Assembly: GCA_012934845.2 (NCBI GenBank)
Contig: WNNJ02002553.1
Coordinates: 124,001 to 188,000 of the forward strand
Reading direction: 5' to 3'
From: Pomphorhynchus laevis
Lineage: Eukaryota; Acanthocephala; Palaeacanthocephala; Echinorhynchida; Pomphorhynchidae
Length of the DNA stretch: 64,000 nt
This document shows positions 53,098 through 62,199 of the stretch, one piece after another. A program made the translations under genes and the position numbers. The notes below the pieces were generated by a model. That model searched no databases and was not told the origin of the DNA. It saw only the letters and a list, made by a program, of their open reading frames with translations. The stretch's first letter is position 1. Each line of letters starts with the position of its first letter.

Positions 53098-54010
53098 CAT
53101 CTAAGAAAGCAGCTCATTCTGAGAGGATATACTTATCGTGAGGTTAATCGATCAATTAATAAAAGTCTAATATTATTAAAAAATTCCAAAAACTTGCCGA
53201 AAGAAAAAATATGCAGTGACAATATTTACGTCTTCCCTTATCATAAGGCATTACAATCATTATCATGCGACGCTAACGAATCAATAGGTAATATAGCAAA
53301 ACAAATAGGAAAACCAATCAAAAGAGTATTCATAACCTTTAAAGCTACAAACACAATCGGTCGCCGGTTAATACGGTCAAAATTCCAAAGACAAGGAAAC
53401 AAAAATATGTCGGGATGTAAACAATGCCAAAGAGCGCGAACAAAATGTTGTGAAAATGTTATTAATGCTACAAAGTACGTTAGCAGCAAAACGAAATTAG
53501 AATATAAAATAAACGGCAATACATCATGCGCATCAAACGGTAATGTATATTTAGCAACATGCAGACTGTGTCAACTACAATACGTAGGTGAGACAGGACT
53601 TAGCATGAATATGAGACTTAATAATCGCAGATCAGATATAAATAAACAGTTAACACATCGCGACGCGATTGTGCATCATTGTATTTCAGCACATTCAAAA
53701 AATTCGGATATTTTTGACTATATCATAATAAAGGATGGTATTAACGACACTAAAGAAAGAAGAATAGAAGAGCAGAGAATTGTAGGTCAACTATTAACAG
53801 ATACTAATCATGGGTTAAATTCAGAACACATTTACAAATGGGATGTCGATATTACATAATTCCACCTTAAACAATTACTTTGTTTTATTAATTGTTAACT
53901 TTATTGTGCTCTCACTCTAGATTGACAAAGCTCCAAAGAGCGAAACGTTTTCAATAAAATTTTGAATCTATTTTGCTTGTGCTGGTGTAAATCGTAAGAT
54001 AAACATAAAT
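53098..54010 (+). mobile_element. Penelope-like element, plus arm of the palindrome
   Basis: Bases 53098-54003 are the near-perfect reverse complement of 52732-51829 (at the protein level only one substitution was seen, a Met/Ile in an antisense frame). The frame to 53859 keeps the linker and the whole GIY-YIG domain but no RT: HLRKQLILRGYTYREVNRS to KWDVDIT. The first residues before HLRKQ come from the junction. The 3' end ATTGACAAAGCTCCAAAGAG then CGAAACG lies at 53931-53947. Confidence 0.9.
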
Positions 54011-54057
54011 CTATTGTACTCCTGTGAGAGTCCCAGCGATAGTGTACAACGTACAAT

Positions 54058-54766
54058 GCATATATATATTAATGATATGATTGATGTCATATCCAGTGAG
54101 TGCGCTCTATATGCCGATGATTTAAAGATTTGGCGTCCAATACAAAGCACGCACGATGTAATTGAGTTGCAACGCGACGTAGACTTAATCACCAAATGGT
54201 GTCGTGCAAAGGGACTGGTTTTGAATCCTAACAAGTGTAGTCATATGCACATAGGTCCCATAAAAATCGTAGGGACATATGCGATAGAAGATGTAAACAT
54301 CGAAAAGGTTTCATGTTTTAGTGATCTGGGCGTGATCGTAAGTGAAGATATGAAGACACGAGTCCACGTCCAATATGTCGCATCCAAATGTCGACGTATG
54401 CTAGGTATGTTAAGACGCTCGTTTGGCCAACTCGATCCAGTTAGTTTTCGCATTGCCTACTCTGCCCTTATAAAATCGCACATGTTATACGCGTCCCCTG
54501 CAATACACCCACAGCTCCGTGGCGAATTGGAAATATACGAACGGATATTACGACAAGCAACCCATCTTGTGTCTTCAGTGCGTGGTGTCAACTATACCCA
54601 GAGACCAGCATTGTTGAATGTACACACTGTTGAACGTTCGCTGTCTGACGCCGACCTAGTGTATGTATGGCGGTCACTGTCTATACCTGGACATGTTTCG
54701 AAGTCTATGTTTACAATTCGTCCACCGGGTCGACTACGAGGTCACAGACTTATGATAAAGCGCTGA
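54058..54766 (+). pseudogene. CR1-like ORF2, RT C-terminal part (third segment)
   Basis: Resumes with YINDMIDVISSECALYADDL (motif C, YADD), then LVLNPNKCSHMHIGPIK, FSDLGVIVSEDMKTRVHVQY, LDPVSFRIAYSALIKSHMLY and ERILRQATHLVSSVRGVNYT. A stop after RLRGHRLMIKR at 54764 is followed by a readable tail (DDKWNNLYASTIDSGF) to about 54890. Confidence 0.85.
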
Positions 54767-55014
54767 CTCCGTCCCAAAACAAATTGTGTTACGATAAGTG
54801 ATCGCATTGATGACAAGTGGAACAATCTTTATGCATCGACAATCGACAGCGGTTTCGTCCAGAAGTTCAAGGCAATTATTAAATCACGATAATGACAGTT
54901 TCACCTTTTATTTCTTTATTTTCTGTTTTTTTTTTGTTTTGAGCTATGTGATCCAGCCAATTTGAGCTTATGCTCCTGGGCTGCTGTAACAATAATAATA
55001 AAAATAATAATCAA

Positions 55015-55719
55015 AACGAAACTGGAAACTATTCAGATTTTATATCAATTACTAGTCAAAAATCATTACTTTGTCATTCTGTTGAGAAAACGACTGCAAT
55101 TCCCCCTTTATTTGTGAAGATAAAATAAAATACAATTTTAAGCTTAGAATACCCCGTGATTGAAATGATTTGGACATCATTTTTAAGCAAAAAAGAGTTT
55201 TTACTTGCTTAGAAAATAAAAAGCGTTTTTTAAATAAATTGTTTTACTGTTAATCATTTATTGACATGCCCTAATGTCAATAATTTATTATTCAATGCAT
55301 AAAAATGGATGTTATTTTAACTTGACATAAATATTAATTGTATAAAATCTTATATAATTATTTATTATTTATCTTTATTTTTATTTATATATAGTATAAA
55401 ATAATAAATATAATAGTACACAGTGGATCATCAGGGAGCAGGCATTGAGTACTAACGTTTCAACATGCTGTAATAATTGGATGGTCTATTGAGAATCCGC
55501 AAGTCGTTGAAAAATTGATGGTCCACTGAGTACTAACGTGGCGCAGGTTGATGTTATTGGTTAGGTCGTGTTGCAACTGGTTCTTTACGATTCTCATACA
55601 CTAACTTGCTGGCACATGTTTAAATTAAAGAAGAGAGCAAGTATATGTCCTATGAAGACATACTGAGATCACTAGGACTTAAGACCGTCGCATGGATACG
55701 TCGGTACATAGATATGTTA
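55015..55719. other. AT-rich DNA with a diverged PLE tail
   Basis: 55300-55400 resembles the PLE tail in plus orientation (TTATTATTCAATGCATAAAA, TTATTTTAACTTGACATAAA). The rest has no recognised content. Confidence 0.4.
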
Positions 55720-55975
55720 CGGGTTTAGCATCTATTCCAACTTCCACCATCACCCTCTTCGGAGTAGGGTTCAATTACATGGTTCAAATATTCTTCGAGG
55801 TCATTATTTGACTATTCGAAAAGGCAGAGTTCATAAATTGAGCGCAATGCAATTTGATAGAAGAATTGTTGAGCTTAGGAACAACCTTAATGCAGACACC
55901 ATTGGATGCAGTTCACTCAGTACTTTTAAAAGACTACGAATAGAAACAGAACTACCCTTAATCTGAATCATCAGA
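55720..55975 (+). pseudogene. CR1-like ORF2 C-terminal fragment
   Basis: Readable as RGHHLTIRKGRVHKLSAMQF then DRRIVELRNNLNADTIGCSS and LSTFKRLRIE, aligned with RGHRLMIKR...DDKWNNLYASTIDSG...KFKAI of the 54.7-kb copy. Another subfamily, truncated. Confidence 0.55.
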
Positions 55976-56460
55976 GGGAATTTAGCATAAGCTCTGTGCA
56001 TGGCAGTGCGTATTGCAGTTTAACCATTCATCAGGCACTACATTCCTTTTAATAGAAATGCTGTTTTACAGGGACACTTTAAAGTGTACAAATATATAGA
56101 ATAAGAGTTGTTGTTACACCTGCCCTTGGACAGGTGTAACAACAACTGGCATTTCCGAGAATTTGCTATCGTGGTAGCACAAGCCTAGCCTCTTTAAACT
56201 AACCATGCGCTTTCCGGACCATCCTAATTTTATTCGGCAGGAATTTCACTTGCTGTCATGCTTGCTTTCTCACAGGATCCTTTGGAGGATTAAATAATTT
56301 GGAATTTAAACAAAGTATCTCACTCTCGTTAGTGCGTATCGCTATTCGCAACACACTAGTCTCAATTAGTCAAAGGACATTAGACAAAGGACATGGACAA
56401 TACTAATAAGCTTGTTATACCTTAAAAAAAGTTTAAGAAATAATTAACATACATTCCATA
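55976..56460. other. Intergenic DNA
   Basis: A short inverted repeat (AGGTGTAACAACAACT and its complement within 56108-56145) is present. Nothing coding was recognised. Confidence 0.4.
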
Positions 56461-56466
56461 TCAATC

Positions 56467-56612
56467 TAGTTCCAGATCAATCCAGTTCCAGATCAATCCA
56501 GTTCCAGATCAATCCAGTTCCAGATCAATCCAGTTCCAGATCAATCCAGTTCCAGATCAATCCAGTTCCAGATCAATCCAGTTCCAGATCAATCCTGTCC
56601 CAGATCAATCAA
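56467..56612. repeat. 16-bp minisatellite, nine units
   Basis: AGTTCCAGATCAATCC repeats at exact 16-bp spacing (CAGATCAATC at 56473, 56489 and so on to 56601). The last two units are mutated. It lies just upstream of the recognisable start of the L2-like element and may be its 5' promoter repeat, a known feature of some LINEs; this is inference. Confidence 0.9.
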
Positions 56613-56639
56613 GTTCCGCTCGCGGAATTTTTAGAGTTA

Positions 56640-59600
56640 ACATCTCTAATTATTAAAACAAATTACAGAGCTAATTACAGTTCCGCTCTCTGAAAAACCT
56701 ATCATTTTAATCAGTAGCAAATTTAAAATTTTAAACACACAAGGACGCTGATGGAAGGACGTAAGAAGACAGCTACGACCGACACCAACTGTGCTCAACT
56801 ACAAGTACAGTGTCGACACACGACTGCAGCGTCTGGACTACAATCGCACGCGACAACAGTAAGTCTAAATAAGACTTCCTATGTGGCTTTTGTGCCACCG
56901 AATTCATACACGACCTCTCCCATAAGAACATATCAATCTAAAACGTGTCCACTCAAACCACCTCAGTCGTTTCTGATGTCCTTTGTCAGCCCACTGATCC
57001 TGTCACCACATGCACTTCTAATCACATGCATTCACTTCCCGACACTCCCGTCTCTTCCATTCTGTCTCGCTTTTCAAAAACTACATCCTTCAGTCAAAAT
57101 CACCTCCAAAACCTTCCACTCATAACTTTCCTCATATCGCTCACCACCCTCTATATTATCCAAATCCGCTTTGTCTTCCGCTGTCAAACCTACACCCTTG
57201 ATATCCTCAACTCCCAGCACTCCTATCGTTATCTCACCAACTCAAGTTACTCGCCCTCCTTTACGGAAACGCTTTCCTTCTCGCAATCGTTGCGTCATCG
57301 TCACTAGCATCACTCCTCCCACCTCTTTATCTCCACAAGCATAACTCGACCACGATTTCTCTGCATTCATATTCATCCTCTCATCTCTTGTTCCTGCGGA
57401 TAAACCATCCTTTTTCAACATCTCTCCTTCGCATTCATCCGCCTAAACAAATCTTCTCAATCTACTCTTTCCTAGCCTTCTATCTTAAAAATTGTTTTAA
57501 ATCAGCGCTCTCACGCGTCCTCTGTCCTGCCTCAACGATTCAAGCTTATGTCCTCTTCAGTCCCTTGCATTTTCCCTGATCGCACCCTCTCCGAAATCAC
57601 TCAACTCTCATTTGTTCGCATCGAAAAACGCCGTCGCGAGGAAAACGGCGAAACATATATCTCCATCCGAAACATCGACATAAATTTTAAAGGTGTCCAC
57701 ACCCGCCCAAAAATTCGATGGCGCTCCATCTCCCCTATGTGTCTTCTCCACTAGCCTCTACTACCACTACACACGGTTTCCGCCTCGGCCTCCTCAACAC
57801 TAGATCTATTCTCAAAAAATCCGATCTCATCCTCAACTTATTCACTATGTAATCCATCAATCTCTTCTGCCCCATCCCCAATTCTGGCACTCCGATTCTG
57901 ACGACCTCTCCATCCGCCGTTTGTTCTCTGCCGGTTGCTCACTAGTCGAATCCGCTCGTACCCTCAGCTCATCCCCTTCTAAATTCTCTAATCGTGGCGG
58001 CATCGTCGCATTTGCCTGTCATCCCGCGTCTTTTCGCATAATAACTTCGCCCTTCAGTCCTTGCTCTTTTGAATTGTTCACATGTCGTTCTTCTAGACCG
58101 ATCACTTTAGATCTCGCCATTGTATACCGTCCTGGTTCATCAGCTCCTGCATCCATATTTTTTACCGAACTCGCTGACCTTCTGTCCTACGGTTCTTTGT
58201 CCTCCATCCAATCAATCGTTCTTAACGACTTCAACATCCGCATCGAGAGCCACGCTTTCCCCGAGTCCATACAGTTCATCAACATTATATCCAACTGAAA
58301 CTACAAACCCATATCCACTGCCCCCACAGATATCCTTGGTGGGGCACTCGACATCATCGCTGTCCCCGATCATTTTGCTGCCTACACCTCACCTCACATT
58401 TTCGATCCTAGTCTATCCGATCACTTTCTCGTCACCCTTGATCTCACTCACAACTACACCCCTCCTCACACAACTACAATCCTACGTCGCCCTTAGAGAA
58501 ATCTTGACCTCTACCTTCTCCACTGCCTTACTCTAATCGTCTCCATCCTATCCAACAATAACATATTCCTCTACTCACGATCTCGCCTTTCCTTTCGACT
58601 CTGAACTCACATCCATTCTCAATCTTCTCTTGTCATTCTAGCCTGACCCACACCGTTGCTTGCACCGTGCCCCATGGTTTGACATCTAGTGCCTACTCTC
58701 AAAGCGTTGACCTCGTCATGCTTTTCGAGTATATCACCGCTCTCTCAGACGTGATTTCCGCTCGATCACTCCGTCTTTCCGTTATACCTATCTTGCTCAT
58801 CGGCGGTCTCATCTCCACCTACTACGTACCAAATGCAACTCCTTCTGGCAGCATAAAATCATCACTTCATTCAACTCTAAGACTATCTGGCATACTTTTA
58901 ATTCAATCCTTGCTCGCTTCTCTTCGCCTTGCAAAATCAATCCCCATGATTATTCGTCATTTCTCCAGACCAAAGTATGCACGTTGCTCTCTCACACCCC
59001 GGTCTCCATCCTATCGCACTCTGCCCCGCCTAGCTTGATCCTCCCCGAACTCTTTTACCTTCTCCCTGTCTCACCTACGAAAGTCTCATATGTCCTTATG
59101 TCCTTGCCCAACAAAACCTCACCTGCCGATCCCCTGCCTACTCACATATTAAAATCCATATGCTCATCGACATCCCCGTTTCTCACAACCTTGTTTAACT
59201 CGTCCATCCAAAGTCGTATCTTCCTGTCACTGAAATCCACAATCGTTCGTCCCCTCCTTAAGAAACAATCGCTCGAGCCTCCCTTCCTTCTAGCTATCGC
59301 ATTATTTCACTACTCCCTTCTCTTTCTAAGCTCTTAGAACCCATTATCTTAATACAGATCAACGCTTATCTCTCCTCATTTAATCTGTACCCTCCTTTCC
59401 AATCCGCTTTCCGCGCTAATCACTCCACAGAAATCGCCTGCATGAAAGTTTACAACGACTTACTTATTTTTCGAAACAAGGCTCCATATAGTGTTCTCAT
59501 CTCTCTCGACTTCTCCTCCGCCTTCGACATTGTAGACCACTCCGTCCTCCTTTCTCGCCTTGGTTATGATTACGCTTTTATTCATCTTCCGTAGCATGGT

Positions 59601-60120
59601 TTGCCTCATATCTATCCGACCGTTCCTTTCGTGTCTGTTCTAATTTATCATCCTCCCCTTCCATCCCTATTTTTTGCGGGGTCCCACAAGGTTCAGTCCT
59701 ATGTCCCCTGCTTTTCTCTCTCCTACTTGGCGATCTCTCTCCGTTTATCAAACCTTACTCCTTAAACATCATGCAATACGCCAATGACATCCTCATCTAT
59801 ACTCATGCACCCGCACATCGCATACACGATATCGGCATTCCTGCCTCCAACTGTATTTCTTCTATCTAAAAACGTCTCTCCAATCTCCATCTCGTTCTAA
59901 ACCCCTCTAAGTCCAAATTAATGTGGATCCTCCCCAGTAAACCAAACATATATTTTCCCACTGTATCTTTTGCCTCAACGATCATACCCATAGTACACAA
60001 TCTCAATTTCTTATGCTTCCATTTCGATGATCATTTTTCCCTTAAACCCTTGGTCCGTGACAAGGTTCGCTTGTCTAACTTAATTCTCCGTGACATCCGC
60101 CGTATCCGTGATTATAATGA
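56640..60120 (+). pseudogene. Decayed L2-like LINE
   Basis: In order: a possible ORF1 region (56751-57760, Pro/Ser/Thr-rich, ending RTLSEITQLSFVRIEKRR), endonuclease pieces (GFRLGLLNTRSILKKSDLI at 57778, FSNRGGIVAFACHP, LAIVYRPGSSAPASIFF, VLNDFNIRIESHAF, DPSLSDHFLVTLDL to 58445), and RT (LPNKTSPADPLPTHILKSIC, FRANHSTEIACMKVYNDLL, SLDFSSAFDIVDHSVLLSRL, GVPQGSVLCPLLFSLLL, MQYANDILIYTHA with YADD changed to YAND, and NFLCFHFDDHFSLKPLVRDK to 60080). Frames change repeatedly. Strong C/T-rich codon usage distinguishes this family from the CR1-like ones. Confidence 0.8.
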
Positions 60121-60664
60121 TGATTATAATCATCAAAATTTTAGCAATCAGAGCTATTCAAAACGACGTTAATTAGAATCTAATATAAGCTAGAAGAAAA
60201 TCTAATATACGAAAATCTAATACGGAGCGTTTTTCTTCGCGTAAAGCATTAAAAATGTCAATTTACAAATTGAAAGATCTGAAAATTACTGTAAATGAAA
60301 GGAAGGTGGACAACTTTTTAGTTAAACAATAGAATTGAGTGCTACATAGTTTATTCGTTCACCGGCTTTATCCTTTGCTAATAAACTGAGTGATTTTAGT
60401 TTGGGGTCATTTTGTAGTGATCTGAATGTGATAACTGACAGAAACATGAATTATGAATACAAACGAGAAGACTGCAGCCTTCTCCTCTCATATGGGTGGC
60501 TGCTGCCAATGAGTCACACCAGTAACTGAAGTATAAATACATTAAATAAATAATTATTGTATTTATTTTTTAAATGAAAAATTTTAAAATATAACATTAC
60601 GATTATTTAATTATAAAATATATTTTAATATTTTACTTTTTTATAAAATCAAAATTTATACCTA
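60121..60664. other. AT-rich DNA, nothing recognised
   Basis: Six frames and short repeats were checked. No feature supported. Confidence 0.4.
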
Positions 60665-60857
60665 GTTTACAATCAAGTTCAGAAGATAAACTTGATTGAA
60701 GATGAACTCGGGGCGCTGGGAAATAGGCTGGTTTGGACGACTGTGATCGTCCTGGCTCATGTAGCAAATCAGTGAGGTGATTTGGCGGGGAACGCAGACT
60801 GTTTTTAAAGGCCGCCGAAGACAAGATATTGTCTATCTTCTGAACTTGATTGTAAAC
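60665..60857. mobile_element. 193-bp MITE with 24-bp terminal inverted repeats and TA target duplication
   Basis: Left end GTTTACAATCAAGTTCAGAA (60665) and right end, in reverse complement, the same 20 bases (to 60857), pairing for about 24 bp. TA at 60663-60664 and 60858-60859 is the likely target duplication, pointing to a Tc1/mariner-type source. The interior is GC-richer than its surroundings and non-coding. Confidence 0.85.
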
Positions 60858-61539
60858 TATGAATATAATATATAAAATGAATATCTCGAATCAAAAATTC
60901 GAACTTGTTAGAATTAGTTGTTCAGATATAATTTAAGTGACCACTTTAACCCATGCGTCATTGTTCTAAAACCGTAGACTTCGCTATATACTGATATGAT
61001 GAAAATGCAAAGAACTGTACTGGTACAACCAGTAACTGGGCCGGTACACTTAGTGTTCACTAGCGATGAAACTTCTTAACTAAAAATTGCAGAAAAGTCC
61101 ATAAAACAACACCGGATGTCATCACATATCCATCAAGTTCAAACGAAATCCATGTATTTAAGATTGTAATTGCATTAACTTAAAATTGTGACTAACAATC
61201 TGTGCGAGGCAAATGCGGAATTTAAAAATAACTTGACATATCAAATTCAGTCAGCAAATTCATTGTTGCAAGACACAATACCAAGGTGTTATTATCTTAT
61301 GAACTATCACTAACTTGTGAACAAAAGGGTGTAAAACCATGTCATTCAAATATTGTTAGTGGTACTTTCAAGTTACCAAATAAGTTGACGACGTCCGTAG
61401 ATACGGAAGACATTTGTATATCATCTACGGATAAACGATCTGCGTTACAATCAAAAACAGCATAATTTACGATAAAATGGAGTAAAATATAAAGGGATAG
61501 GGATTTCTCTTATTGGTAAAAAATGATTATTTTCAATTT
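60858..61539. other. AT-rich DNA, nothing recognised
   Basis: No coding frame or repeat match was seen. Confidence 0.4.
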
Positions 61540-62140
61540 TAAATTACATCTCAATGGCATCTCTTGATCACGTTGTTTGGTTAGATCCTTTTACTGTAGG
61601 ATTTGAGAGTGTCAAAACTTCTTTCCGGGATACGCTTGCTGCCTTTCTATTTGATAGGTATATGCTTTTATGCACTAAACGCTCTAATAAAAGCTATAAA
61701 CCTTGGTTTACCCATGAATTAGAGAAACAACTTAAAAAATGCAAGAATCTGTACAACCAATCCCGTTTATCTGATAATGATAATATGGCCATATCGGGAT
61801 AAATAAATTTAATACTCTAAAAAATATTAAAGAAATATAAGTATCTTATCTCGAAGAGTCTTTTGCTCAAAAAATCACACTTCAACCAAATATACAAAAA
61901 ATGTATTAAAAATACATTAAAAAACAAATTAAAAACAACTTAAAAAACAATATGTACAACCAAACTGTTTTATCTGATGATAATAATAGGGTCATATCTG
62001 GATGCAAGAAATACATTTACTTCACTAAAATGATTAAAGAAATATGTGTCTTATCTCGAAGAGTCTCTTGCTCAAAAAGTCACACTTCAACCAAATATAT
62101 TATTCTTCAAATACTGCTCTATGAAAAGCCGAACTAAGAA
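61540..62140 (+). pseudogene. CR1-like linker fragment with diverged tandem duplication
   Basis: 61554-61800 reads SNKSYKPWFTHELEKQLKKC and KNLYNQSRLSDNDN, the endonuclease-RT linker of CR1-like ORF2 (compare PPWFDSELKRCIRLRNK). The stretch from GTACAACCAATCCCGTTTAT to TCACACTTCAACCAAATATA (61753-61892) is repeated in diverged form at 61953-62098. Confidence 0.6.
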
Positions 62141-62199
62141 TAAGAGTTTTTCGTTGCGCATTAGAGGAAATAATAATAAATAATAATACAATAATTTAT

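Larger units (their letters stand above)
48170..54960 (+). mobile_element. CR1-like LINE copy split by two nested insertions
   Basis: A relative of the intact LINE at 11.4-15.7 kb. ORF1 remnant 48488-48995, endonuclease 49017-49750, RT 49750-50665, interrupted by a PLE fragment (50666-51395), RT continues 51400-51757, interrupted by a TA repeat plus a palindromic PLE pair (51758-54055), and the end of the RT lies at 54058-54900. The 3' UTR ends in AAT repeats near 54990-55010. Before insertion ORF2 was apparently in good repair: fused edges are in register with the intact element. Confidence 0.88.
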
